A stretch of 64,000 bases of DNA from positions 239,919-303,918 of the forward strand of contig NZ_JADOVH010000004.1 in NCBI RefSeq assembly GCF_015751965.1, in the 5' to 3' direction. The stretch is from Frigoribacterium sp. CG_9.8 (lineage in GTDB: Bacteria > Actinomycetota > Actinomycetes > Actinomycetales > Microbacteriaceae). The notes beneath the pieces are model-generated. The model was not told the origin of the DNA and made no database searches. It saw nothing but the letters and a program-made list of their open reading frames with translations. Both the position numbers and the translations under genes were made by a program. Below are positions 9,183-17,639 of this stretch, one piece after another. Within the stretch, counting starts at the first letter, position 1, and each line of letters starts with the position of its first letter.

Positions 9183-9901
9183 GCAAACTGGAAATGCAGA
9201 CTGAAATGCGCCGGATCGAGCAGGCTCTCCACGTGCTCCACCAGCTCACCAACCGCGTTGCGCGTGATGCAGCGCGACCAGAGGAATGGAGCCCCGGGGA
9301 TGCGCTCGAGCATGGTGGCGTCAGGATCATCGAGCATCCGCACCTCCACCCACTGCTCACCGGTCGACGCAACGAGGTCGGCCTCGAGCAGCATCCGGGT
9401 GAGCGATCCAGCGGCCTTCCCGGCCGCGACCGCGTCGATCGCCAGGGGGGTCGACCGCACCCGTGACCGTTCGTAGGAGATCACCGGACCGTCCACAAGG
9501 CAACGAAGGCGGTCGATTGCGATGAACTCCGCGCTCGGTTCGCCAAGGGCTGCGGCGAGCGCGGCATCCTCCATCTGCTCGGCGCGAACTACCCGCACAG
9601 TCGTGGCCAGACCCCGCTCCTGGAGTGCCCGCGCCCACCCCAGCCGCACGTTGAGCGGCCGACCGTCGTAGGTGACGAAAGAGCCCTTGCCCGACCGAGT
9701 GCTGATGAGACCGGCCCTGCCGAGTTCGGCGAGGGCAGCGCGCACGGTGGTGCGGCTCACCGCGAACCTCTCGGCCAAGGCCATCTCACCAGCCAGTTGA
9801 GCACCGTGTGCGACCTTGCCCGCTCGAATCTCCCCGGTGAGAATGCGGTTGATCTCCTCGTGCTTGAGCCCGGTGACCCGCGCACCGCCCGACGCTCTCA
9901 T
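9170..9901 (-). CDS. GntR-family transcriptional regulator (HutC/UTRA type)
   Basis: 243 aa. The N-terminal winged helix-turn-helix (about 8-75) includes GEMALAERFAVSRTTVRAAL and the wing GLISTRSGKGSFV. The C-terminal UTRA effector domain spans about 90-240, including RLRCLVDGPVISYERS. It is the last gene of the operon permease - cysteine hydrolase - gntR, 18 nt after the hydrolase, so it probably represses its own operon and senses the transported compound or a breakdown product. A TGTC-AGAC-like site lies before the permease gene. Confidence 0.88.
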   Translation of the reverse strand: MRASGGARVTGLKHEEINRILTGEIRAGKVAHGAQLAGEMALAERFAVSRTTVRAALAELGRAGLISTRSGKGSFVTYDGRPLNVRLGWARALQERGLATTVRVVRAEQMEDAALAAALGEPSAEFIAIDRLRCLVDGPVISYERSRVRSTPLAIDAVAAGKAAGSLTRMLLEADLVASTGEQWVEVRMLDDPDATMLERIPGAPFLWSRCITRNAVGELVEHVESLLDPAHFSLHFQFAALE

Positions 9902-9919
9902 CGTGCCCTCACGGCTCCC

Positions 9920-10462
9920 TCATCGAGCGAGCACCACGTCGGCCGTCATGATCTCGATCAGCGGCCCATAGAGCGCCATTGCATCGATTGCGCGCTGATG
10001 TTCAGTGACACTTTGCCCGGCGCAGGCGTCCTCTGCCACGATCACCCGCACCCCGGCATCCGCTGCCGCGAGGGCGGTTGAGAGCACGCAGCAATCGGTC
10101 GAGACGCCGGCAAGCACCACCGTGCCATCCGGTCCGATGATGGTGGAGAGCTCGTCTGACCACTTGCCGAAGGTGGTGCGCGAGATCGCGGTATGGTCCG
10201 TGCTGGCGAAAGCTGGCATCGGGTCATAGAGCGGATCGCTATGGTGCACCAGCGCGAACGGCCACCGCTGAAAATACGGCACCCAGGCGCCGGTCGGATG
10301 TTCCGGAGCGATGAACCGCGTGAAGACCACCCGCTTCCCGAAGTGAGTCACAAGGCGCACGACCGTCGGTTCGATAGCCGCGTAACCCGGGGTGCACCAC
10401 GCGCTGCTCGGATCTGCGAACACCACCTGCATGTCGATGACAACGAGCCAGGAGTCGCTCAT
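9920..10462 (-). CDS. Cysteine hydrolase, isochorismatase family
   Basis: 180-aa cytoplasmic hydrolase of the isochorismatase/nicotinamidase superfamily. The catalytic triad is visible: Asp10 in VIDMQ, Lys100 in TTFGK, and Cys125 in GVSTDCCV with the preceding cis-peptide Val-Ser. The ATG start overlaps the permease stop as ATGA, which argues for co-translation. With an NCS1 permease it suggests hydrolysis of an imported N-carbamoyl, amide or ureide compound; the exact substrate is an open inference. Confidence 0.87.
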   Translation of the reverse strand: MSDSWLVVIDMQVVFADPSSAWCTPGYAAIEPTVVRLVTHFGKRVVFTRFIAPEHPTGAWVPYFQRWPFALVHHSDPLYDPMPAFASTDHTAISRTTFGKWSDELSTIIGPDGTVVLAGVSTDCCVLSTALAAADAGVRVIVAEDACAGQSVTEHQRAIDAMALYGPLIEIMTADVVLAR

Positions 10463-11946
10463 CGCGGGACTGTTTCGAGCGGCTCCTCGATCGGTAGCGC
10501 CTCCTGGCGGCGGATGGCGCGTCGTCCGAAGATCAGAATGCCGAGGAATCCGATCAGCAGCGACACGAGCACGCCCAGGTTGGCATACGCCCACGGTCCC
10601 TCACGCCCACCGAGGCCGAATGGCTCGAGCAGGTAGCCCTGCCAGTTGAGCCAGGACGGAACCCCGAAGGTGTTGGTGACGAGTCCCCAGCCGAGCGTCG
10701 TGCCGAGCGCGATCAGCCCGATCGGCAACCAGCGGATGTCCCCGTACCGTCCCGCGGTCGAGTACAGATCAGCCTCGGCGTAGTTTGCGCGGCGCAGGAT
10801 CACGTCGGCCACCATGATGCCGCACCAGGCAGCGATCGGAGTGCCGAGGGTCACCAGAAAGGCTTGAAACGGGCCGATGAAGCTCGTGGCGAAGAACACC
10901 ACGAATGCCGCTCCGATGATCATCAGCACACCGTCGATGGCGGCCGCGGCGTAGCGGGGGATCCGAATGCCGGCACTCAGCAGCGCAAGCCCGGAGGAGT
11001 AGATGTCGAGCACCGCGCCGCCCACTAGACCAAGCACGGCGACGAGTGCGAAGGGGATCAGGAACCAGACCGGAAGAATCGTGGTGAGTGCCCCGATCGG
11101 ATCCGCTCCGATCGCTCCGCTGAGCTTCGACGAGGAGCCCGCGAGCAGCAGGCCGAACACCAGCAGCACAACGGGGGCGACGGAGGCTCCGAAGGTGGTC
11201 CAGCCCACCACTGTCGAACTCTTCGTCGTGCGCGGCAGGTACCGAGAGTAGTCCGCGGCCGCGTTGACCCACCCAAGGCCGAAGCCGGTGAGCACGAGCA
11301 CGAGGGCGCCGATCACGGCCTGCGGGTTGCCGGCCGGGAGAGCGGCGATGACACCGAGGTCGATGCGGGACAGAGCGAGCACGATGTAAACGACAGTCAG
11401 CACCCCGGTGATCACCGTGATCCACACCTGCAGTCTCATGATCAGGTCGAAGCCGACGACCCCGGCACCGACGATGAGAGCCGCCACCACGATGAGCGCG
11501 ACGATTTTCGTGGCGACTCCGCCATCCCAGCCCAACTCGGTGAAGACAGTGGATGTCGCGAGCACGGCGAGCGCGGTGAGTGCCGTCTCCCAACCGACGG
11601 TGAGCACCCAGGACAGCACCGCGGGCACCCGGTTACCTCGCACCCCAAAGGTGGCCCGGCTCAGCACCATCGTCGGTGCGGAGCCGCGTTTGCCAGCAAG
11701 CGCGATGACACCGCAGAGCAGGAAGGAGACGACGATGCCGATCACTCCGACGAGCGTTGCCTGCCAGAACGAGATGCCGAAGCCGAGAACGAAGGCACCG
11801 TAGCCGATGCCGAGTACTGAGACATTCGCGCCGAACCACGGCCAGAACAGGCTGGATGCCCTGCCCTTGCGTTCCGACTCGTGAATCGTGTTGATTCCGT
11901 TGAGTTCGATGCCGCTGGTGTTTCGCGTGGTGTCGGTCCTGCTCAC
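10459..11946 (-). CDS. NCS1 permease (cytosine/purine/hydantoin/allantoin family)
   Basis: 495-aa membrane transporter with about 12 helices. The N-terminal ELNGINTIHESERKG and the helix-1 segment LFWPWFGANVSVLGIGYG are typical of CodB-like NCS1 proteins, as is VLSRATFGVRGN. NCS1 members carry nucleobases, allantoin, hydantoins or thiamine-type rings with Na+ or H+. The GTG start at 11946 is chosen for the strong GAGGGAG just upstream; longer readings enter non-coding sequence. First gene of a three-gene operon with a cysteine hydrolase and GntR regulator. Confidence 0.9.
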   Translation of the reverse strand: MSRTDTTRNTSGIELNGINTIHESERKGRASSLFWPWFGANVSVLGIGYGAFVLGFGISFWQATLVGVIGIVVSFLLCGVIALAGKRGSAPTMVLSRATFGVRGNRVPAVLSWVLTVGWETALTALAVLATSTVFTELGWDGGVATKIVALIVVAALIVGAGVVGFDLIMRLQVWITVITGVLTVVYIVLALSRIDLGVIAALPAGNPQAVIGALVLVLTGFGLGWVNAAADYSRYLPRTTKSSTVVGWTTFGASVAPVVLLVFGLLLAGSSSKLSGAIGADPIGALTTILPVWFLIPFALVAVLGLVGGAVLDIYSSGLALLSAGIRIPRYAAAAIDGVLMIIGAAFVVFFATSFIGPFQAFLVTLGTPIAAWCGIMVADVILRRANYAEADLYSTAGRYGDIRWLPIGLIALGTTLGWGLVTNTFGVPSWLNWQGYLLEPFGLGGREGPWAYANLGVLVSLLIGFLGILIFGRRAIRRQEALPIEEPLETVPR

Positions 11947-11994
11947 GGGTTCTCCCTCGGGTTTGCGGCGGTCGAGTTGACAGTGCTGTTCACC

Positions 11995-12004
11995 TGTCCA
12001 GACC
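11995..12004. promoter_or_regulatory. Candidate GntR operator before the permease operon
   Basis: TGTCCAGACC matches 8 of 10 positions of the TGTCTAGACA palindrome known for HutC/UTRA GntR regulators, and a second CTGTC half-site follows. It lies 49 nt before the permease start. Inference only. Confidence 0.35.
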
Positions 12005-12076
12005 TGTCTATTCTGCGAGCATACGCCACGCTGACCCACGACCCGTGGCACGAGGATGTGACTGTGCTGACGATGC

Positions 12077-12116
12077 TGGACGCCACCGGTCGCCACTGGA
12101 CGCCACCGGTCGCTAT
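12077..12116. repeat. Two 20-bp tandem repeats in the yrdB promoter region
   Basis: TGGACGCCACCGGTCGC is present twice, at 12077-12093 and 12097-12113, in 20-bp units. The last bases of the second unit run into the TATCGT -10 box of the next gene. Confidence 0.85.
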
Positions 12117-12119
12117 CGT
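12114..12119 (+). promoter_or_regulatory. Candidate -10 box of yrdB-nagA
   Basis: TATCGT ends 6 nt before the GTG at 12126, the spacing seen at other apparently leaderless genes of the window. Confidence 0.4.
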
Positions 12120-12125
12120 GGAAAG

Positions 12126-12518
12126 GTGACGATGCCAGAAGCTCCTTCGGCCCGCTCAAGGCCGAGCCGGGTACTGCGCTTTACCCTCGAGCTCTTCGGC
12201 TTGTTTTCGCTCGGTTTCTGGGGATACCTGGCCTGGCCGTTCCCGTGGCCTGGAGTGCTGTTCATGGTCGGCGCGCCCCTCTTCGCCGCCGTCGTGTGGG
12301 GGTTGTTCCGCTCACCGAAGGCGCCGTTCCCCCTCGATGTCGTCGGCCGCAGCCTGGTCGAGATCTTCGTGATGGGCGCGGCCGTCGCGGTCTGGTTCAT
12401 GATCGGTTTCCCCATCGTGGGAGTGATCCTCGGCATCCTGGCCGCGCTCAGCGGCGTCATCATCGGCCGCGCCGAAGTGGCAGCAGAGGGTAACGCGGCA
12501 CAGGAGACAGCAGCGTGA
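12126..12518 (+). CDS. YrdB-like small membrane protein (DUF2568)
   Basis: 130 aa, four hydrophobic helices: about 20-38, 42-62, 75-95 and 98-118. The segment LVEIFVMGAAVAVWFM and the Pro/Trp-rich first hairpin (WPFPWPGVLFM) fit DUF2568. Function unknown. The GTG at 12126 fits a leaderless promoter; the ATG at 12132 with AAAGG in front is a good alternative. Its stop overlaps the nagA start (GTGA), so the two are one operon. Confidence 0.72.
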   Translation: MTMPEAPSARSRPSRVLRFTLELFGLFSLGFWGYLAWPFPWPGVLFMVGAPLFAAVVWGLFRSPKAPFPLDVVGRSLVEIFVMGAAVAVWFMIGFPIVGVILGILAALSGVIIGRAEVAAEGNAAQETAA

Positions 12519-13651
12519 CCACTCTTTTTCACGGCGCTCGCAAACTCGACGCCCATGGCCAGGTAGACGACTTCTGGATGCGTGTGCGCGGCAACACAAT
12601 CGAATCCGTCGGCTCCGGGCCGCAGCATCCCGAGGCCGACACCCTGGTCGATGTCAGCGGGCAGTGGTTCGTGCCCGGGTTCGTCGATCTGCACTCCCAC
12701 GGCGGCGGCGGCCACTCATTCGACAACGGCCGCGACGAGATCTCCGCCGCGCTGAACGCTCATCGAGCGCACGGCACCACTCGCTCGGTGATCAGCCTCG
12801 TGGCGAACCCCGTCGCTCAGCTGCGCGAGAGCCTGGGCGTGGTCGCCGAGCTCGCTGCATCCGATCCGCTCGTGCTCGGATCTCACCTCGAGGGCCCGTT
12901 CCTTTCTCCAGATCGCCGTGGCGCTCACAACCCGCAGTTCCTGCTCGACCCCCTGCCGTGGACGATTGAGGAGTTGCTCGGCGCCGCGAACGGAACGCTG
13001 CGCCAGATCACGATCGCTCCCGAGCTCGAGGGTGCGCTGGAGGCAATCGACCTGCTGGTTGAAAATCGCGTGACGGTCGCGATCGGACACACCGATGCCG
13101 GGTTCGATCTCACCCGCGAAGCCTTCGATCGCGGTGCCCGCCTTCTCACCCATGTGTTCAATGCCATGCCAGGAATACATCATCGAGCACCGGGCCCGAT
13201 CATCGCCGCGTTCGAAGACGACCGAGTCACCATTGAGCTGATCCTGGATGGACTCCATGTGCATCCGGATGTCGCGGCGCTGGTGTTCCGCTCGGCACCG
13301 GGTCGCGTCGCCCTCATCACCGACGCGATGGCCGCCGCAGCCTCGGCTGACGGTGACTACCGACTCGGCTCCCTCAATGTCAGCGTGCGTGACGGGCTCG
13401 CTGTGCTCTCGGGCACCTCGACGATCGCTGGTTCAACGCTCACTCAGGATGTCGCCCTGCGCTGTGCAATCAACTCCGCCGAAGTCTCCCCTCGGGACGC
13501 CATCACCGCTCTCACTACAACCCCGGCGACCGCTATCGGCTACGGTGAGCGCTTCGGCTACCTGGCCCCCGGCTTCGCGGCCGACGCGGTGCTGCTCGAT
13601 CACGACTGGAAGGTCACCGGAGTGTGGGCTGACGGGGTGAAACTCGCCTGA
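12515..13651 (+). CDS. nagA: N-acetylglucosamine-6-phosphate deacetylase
   Basis: Deacetylates GlcNAc-6-P to glucosamine-6-P in the cytoplasm (amino-sugar catabolism and wall recycling). 378 aa, amidohydrolase fold. Metal and substrate motifs: DLHSHGGGG near the N-terminus, LEGPF (metal Glu), AIGHTDA, HVFNAMPGIHHRAPG, and the catalytic Asp in LITDAMAAA. The GTG start overlaps the yrdB stop by 4 nt. Transcription probably ends in the long hairpin at 13661-13726. Confidence 0.95.
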   Translation: MTTLFHGARKLDAHGQVDDFWMRVRGNTIESVGSGPQHPEADTLVDVSGQWFVPGFVDLHSHGGGGHSFDNGRDEISAALNAHRAHGTTRSVISLVANPVAQLRESLGVVAELAASDPLVLGSHLEGPFLSPDRRGAHNPQFLLDPLPWTIEELLGAANGTLRQITIAPELEGALEAIDLLVENRVTVAIGHTDAGFDLTREAFDRGARLLTHVFNAMPGIHHRAPGPIIAAFEDDRVTIELILDGLHVHPDVAALVFRSAPGRVALITDAMAAAASADGDYRLGSLNVSVRDGLAVLSGTSTIAGSTLTQDVALRCAINSAEVSPRDAITALTTTPATAIGYGERFGYLAPGFAADAVLLDHDWKVTGVWADGVKLA

Positions 13652-13660
13652 CCCCGACAT

Positions 13661-13726
13661 CCACCTCCCGTTTTTCTCACCGTCACCCTGTTCGAACACA
13701 GGGGTGGTGAGAAAACCGGGAGGTGG
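13661..13726. terminator. Long hairpin between nagA and subtilase (bidirectional)
   Basis: The arms 13661-13681 and 13706-13726 are reverse complements over 21 bp with one mismatch, and the loop itself can pair (CCCTG/CAGGG). The arms contain T-runs and A-runs, so the structure can serve both convergent genes. Confidence 0.85.
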
Positions 13727-13740
13727 ACGAGGCGGAACTG

Positions 13741-16700
13741 CTAGAACATGACGACGTACCGCTTCGGCGGGCTCATCGAACCGGCAACGGTGTCGACCGC
13801 GGTCGGCACGAAGGCTGCCCGCACCGTGTATTGGCCTCTGCCCTGCTTCGGCAGCTCGTACGTCACCACGCCAGAGGACCCGGCCGCGACCGGGAACACG
13901 GCAACAGACCGCTCGTTGACGGTGATCTCGACCTGGCCTGCCGGAAGCACTGCAGCGCCGGATGTCACTGTCACCGTGGCCCGCGTCTGCTGCCACGAGA
14001 ACACCGCCGAACGACTGAGCGAAAGGCTGGTGGCCGAGGTGAACTTCACGGTGACGGCTGCCGAGGTGGCCGTGCCCGGTGGCAGCGCATTCTTTGTTGC
14101 CGTCACCACCACAGTGAGGGCTTTGCCCTGATCCGCGGTTGCAACACGATAGTCCGCCCGCATCGCGCCGGGGATGTCCACTCCGTCCGCCTGCCACCGG
14201 TAGGAGAAGCGCAAACCTGACACATCCCACGTTCCGGGCGTCGCGATGAGTTTCTGGCCCACCTCAGGAGTGCCGGTGATCGTTGGTGGAGCGGTGTTCA
14301 GCGGGGTGCCCGGCTTGATATCGGCCTGTGTCACCACAGTAACGACGGTGTAGGCACCGTTGTCTCCATAGTTCACGAGCCCGAGATAGTTCGAGTAAGG
14401 AGCAAGGCTCGACCAGGCGGCCGTGTAGGTCGACGGCTCCCCCTGCTTGCCTTGCAGCACCGGCGGCGTGAGGGTGAGCGCCGCGCCCTTCTTCGCCACC
14501 GTATAGGTGCGCAGGTCGAAGGTAGTCGGTGCGGGCGCCGCATAGACGGTCACTTCGGCACGATAGCTACCGGCATCCGGAGCAACGAGGTTCACCCGCT
14601 CATCGGCCGAACCGGTGGCCGACTGGAACGCTGCGACCGGAGTGCCCGCGGCGTCAAGCTGGTAGACCAGAAGGTCCAAATCGGCCGCGTTGTCGGTGGT
14701 GTCGAGATCGAAGCGTGCGTAAGGGGATCCGGCTGGCACCTCCACCGTGTATTCGAAGGTGGTGCCAGAGGCGGTCGACCCCGAATGTTCCGGCGCGCCA
14801 CCCGCGGTGGGGTCGGGCTGCAGAGTTCCCGCGGTGAGACCGGTAGTGGTGAGGGGGATATCTCCATCCCCTCCCGGCGTCACGGTCACGTCGACCGATC
14901 CGTAGGTGCCGGTGCCGCTGGCGGAAGCCGGCGCCACTATTGCCACGGGCTGGATTGCGATCGGACTGCGAACTGACGTCGAGCCACTGGTCCAGGTGAG
15001 GGAACCCGTAGCGAAGGCGTCGAGCGGTGCGGTCGTGCGAGTAAAGGTGACCGTGAAGCTCTGTGACTCACCGGCCGCCCCGAAGGTGAGCGTCGACGGG
15101 GACACGACGGCGTTGATACCTGCCACGGCAGCTGCCGCGGTGAAGGTGCCAGCCTGCGTCGATGTCACCGTTCGGGTGATCTTTTCCGAGCCGGTGAGGG
15201 AGCCGATAGCGATCGAGGCCAGGTTGAGATTACTCGGATCGATCGGGTTGACCCCCACGTCGTACCCGGCCCCCTGAATGTAGCCGTACCAGTCATCGAG
15301 GCCGTTGAGGTAAAGCAGGCCGGGCGCGAAATACTTCGTCGGGTCGGCGTGGCCGGCTCCCTGAGTGAATGGATCGGTTACCGCCTTACCGGTGCCGTCC
15401 TTGGTGTCGTAGGCGGTCGTCATCAGTGCTGACTTGATCTCCGACGGCGTCGCGCTCGGGTGAACGCCGAGGTAGAGCAGGCCGAGACCGGAGATGTGCG
15501 GTGCGGCCATCGAGGTTCCGGAGAGGAACTGGAAGGTCGGAGCCTCACCGGCAGCGTTAGCACCGTCGGCGATGATCGCCACACCGGGAGCGGAGATATC
15601 TGGTTTGATGATGTCGCTTCCATCAGCGAGCACCGGGCCGCGCGAGGAGAAGCCCGCAACGATTGGAGTGGGGGGAGTGTCACCGGCGGTGTTATCCGGG
15701 GTGAAGGTCACTGTCGCTCCCGAAGTTGCCGCATAGGTGAGAACCCGGTCGTGATATTGCGAATCCAGATGTACGGTCGGCACGGTGTGCGCGTCGAGGT
15801 CGGTTGACCCCGGTACGACATTGACCAGCACCATGCCGAGACCACCCGCGCGCTTTACCTCGGCTGATTTGTCAACGCGAGCATTGGATCCGCGTTCGCA
15901 GACCACGATCTGGCCGGCGGCTTTCGCCGGATCAAGCGAGTTCGTGACGCAGAGGTTGGGTGTCGTGGCCCCGGCCAGTGCGACGCTCGCGGCGGTTACG
16001 AGCGGTCCGGAGAGGGCAGTCGCCCCCGCGGTGCGGTCGACGGAGACGGATGCCCCGCCGAACTTTGCTCCGTCGCCGAGTGTGACAGTTGCTTCATAGC
16101 TCGGGATGGTGCTGGCCGCGACGGTGGTGATCCAGGGCGATGCGTTGTCGAGGGTGGATGCCGCGGGTCCGGAGTTTCCGGCGGAGGCTGAGACGAACAC
16201 CCCTGCTGCCGCCGCGCCCAAGAACGCCTGGTCGGTGGGAGAGACCGTGGTTTGGGCCGCTCCGCCGCCGATCGAGTAATTGATCACATCGACGCCATCC
16301 TTGACGGCCTGGTCGATTCCGGCCAGCAGGTCTGACGTGGCGCAGCCATCATCCGTGCTCGTCGACGGATCCGGGCCAGACCAACACACCTTGTAGACGG
16401 CGATCTTGGCTGCCGGGGCGACACCGGAAATCGTGCCGTAGCTCGTGCCGCTGACCGAGGCGGGAACTCGCGCGTTCCCGGCCGCGGTGCTCGCGGTATG
16501 TGATCCGTGACCGTCGCCATCACGGGGAGAGACGTACTCGCCCGTCGTCGCGTTTCCGACCCTGTCTGCACCGAACCCGGAGAGGAAGTACCTGGCGCTG
16601 ATGATCTTGGTGGAGCAGTCGGACGCGGTGAACTGTTCACCGGCCTGGCAGGTTCCGGTGAAGGTAGCTCCGTCCGCCTTAACAAAAGTCGTGGTGGTGC

Positions 16701-17367
16701 CGTTGAGATAGGGATCAGCACCCGCTGTCGTTCCGAGCGCCGAGCCAGCGAAGGACGGATTCTCGGGAGCGATTCCGGTATCGAGATCACCGAGCACGAT
16801 GCCCTTGCCCGCCTTGTCGAGGCCCCCGATCTTGTTCCACACGCCATCGGTTCCATCGAGACCGAGGAACGAAGTCGATGGTGTTGCCGTCACACGCTTG
16901 AGCTCGTCCGGTGCCAGCGAAGCGACCCGCCGATCTGAGGAAAGCGCGGCGAGCTGCTTCACCGAGAGAGTGGCAGAGAAGGCGTTGAGAGCCAGCGTGT
17001 ATGACTGGTCGATCTTCACAGTGGCGGTGTTCGCGACATCCTTCTGCTTAGTCGCCAGGTATTCGGAGTAGGTCTTCGCCGCCGAGCCTCTGGCATTGAG
17101 CTGTGCGCCGTCGTCGGGCTTCGTCGGTGCGTATCCATTGACGCCACCGCGATAGGTCGCCACGGCCGGATCGGCCAGGGTCACGATGTACCGTCCCGGC
17201 GTAAAGGTGGTCTGGTTCTGGCCACCGATACCAGTGGGGACAGCGGAGGCGCTGACTGCGGTGCCTGCGACGAGGGAGGTCGCCATCAGGCCAGCGACCC
17301 CCACAGCCGCCAAGGCCTTCCGAACGCCAAGCGCCTTCCGAATATACAGTGCTTTCCGAACGCTCAC
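13741..17367 (-). CDS. Secreted subtilisin-family serine protease (S8)
   Basis: 1208-aa secreted protease. A signal peptide (1-42; ASA cleavage region) is followed by an inhibitor I9-type propeptide (about 55-165) and the S8 catalytic domain: Asp196 in GDLDTGI, His287 in GHGSH, oxyanion Asn398 in AGNSGP, Ser619 in LSGTSMAAP. A PA domain is inserted at about 425-555. C-terminal regions hold a fibronectin-like domain, a PPC-type beta-sandwich (about 860-960) and Ig-like repeats, with no LPXTG signal. Likely an extracellular nutrient protease resembling plant-cucumisin-type S8 enzymes. Strongest hit in the window for protein export. The n-region of the signal contains a triple RKAL repeat. Confidence 0.94.
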   Translation of the reverse strand: MSVRKALYIRKALGVRKALAAVGVAGLMATSLVAGTAVSASAVPTGIGGQNQTTFTPGRYIVTLADPAVATYRGGVNGYAPTKPDDGAQLNARGSAAKTYSEYLATKQKDVANTATVKIDQSYTLALNAFSATLSVKQLAALSSDRRVASLAPDELKRVTATPSTSFLGLDGTDGVWNKIGGLDKAGKGIVLGDLDTGIAPENPSFAGSALGTTAGADPYLNGTTTTFVKADGATFTGTCQAGEQFTASDCSTKIISARYFLSGFGADRVGNATTGEYVSPRDGDGHGSHTASTAAGNARVPASVSGTSYGTISGVAPAAKIAVYKVCWSGPDPSTSTDDGCATSDLLAGIDQAVKDGVDVINYSIGGGAAQTTVSPTDQAFLGAAAAGVFVSASAGNSGPAASTLDNASPWITTVAASTIPSYEATVTLGDGAKFGGASVSVDRTAGATALSGPLVTAASVALAGATTPNLCVTNSLDPAKAAGQIVVCERGSNARVDKSAEVKRAGGLGMVLVNVVPGSTDLDAHTVPTVHLDSQYHDRVLTYAATSGATVTFTPDNTAGDTPPTPIVAGFSSRGPVLADGSDIIKPDISAPGVAIIADGANAAGEAPTFQFLSGTSMAAPHISGLGLLYLGVHPSATPSEIKSALMTTAYDTKDGTGKAVTDPFTQGAGHADPTKYFAPGLLYLNGLDDWYGYIQGAGYDVGVNPIDPSNLNLASIAIGSLTGSEKITRTVTSTQAGTFTAAAAVAGINAVVSPSTLTFGAAGESQSFTVTFTRTTAPLDAFATGSLTWTSGSTSVRSPIAIQPVAIVAPASASGTGTYGSVDVTVTPGGDGDIPLTTTGLTAGTLQPDPTAGGAPEHSGSTASGTTFEYTVEVPAGSPYARFDLDTTDNAADLDLLVYQLDAAGTPVAAFQSATGSADERVNLVAPDAGSYRAEVTVYAAPAPTTFDLRTYTVAKKGAALTLTPPVLQGKQGEPSTYTAAWSSLAPYSNYLGLVNYGDNGAYTVVTVVTQADIKPGTPLNTAPPTITGTPEVGQKLIATPGTWDVSGLRFSYRWQADGVDIPGAMRADYRVATADQGKALTVVVTATKNALPPGTATSAAVTVKFTSATSLSLSRSAVFSWQQTRATVTVTSGAAVLPAGQVEITVNERSVAVFPVAAGSSGVVTYELPKQGRGQYTVRAAFVPTAVDTVAGSMSPPKRYVVMF
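17308..17361 (-). repeat. Three 18-bp repeats in the subtilase signal-peptide n-region
   Basis: Residues 3-20 read VRKALY-IRKALG-VRKALA, three six-residue units coded by similar 18-bp segments, adding positive charge before the hydrophobic core. Confidence 0.8.
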
Positions 17368-17488
17368 AGATAGGTCCTTTTCGTAGAAGGTGGATCTCTG
17401 CCGGGCAGTCGAGAACTGCGCGTGATTGTCTCAACTTAGAGTTCTACCCCCGCTCGGGGGTTTGCCGTTATGGTTCCGTAACGAGAAT

Positions 17489-17525
17489 GTCCCCCATCCG
17501 CTCGGGTTCGAAGCGATTGGGGGAC
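17489..17525. other. Hairpin in the intergenic region upstream of the subtilase
   Basis: GTCCCCCA at 17489 pairs with TGGGGGAC at 17518-17525, with three more pairs inside. It stands 122 nt before the subtilase start. On the plus strand it is followed by T-rich sequence, but no plus-strand gene precedes it. Role unknown. Confidence 0.5.
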
Positions 17526-17580
17526 ACTTTTTCCCGTTATTTTTTCCACTCGAGCACGCCCGCGAGACGGGCGGCTCCAC

Positions 17581-17621
17581 GAAAACGAGCGCACGGGCGC
17601 CATCAGGCATCCGTGCGCTCG
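17581..17621 (-). terminator. Intrinsic terminator of icd
   Basis: On the minus strand CGAGCGCACGG and CCGTGCGCTCG form an 11-bp stem (17621-17586) followed by TTTTC, 19 nt after the icd stop codon. Confidence 0.9.
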
Positions 17622-17639
17622 GAAAGACGAGTCGGTGGG

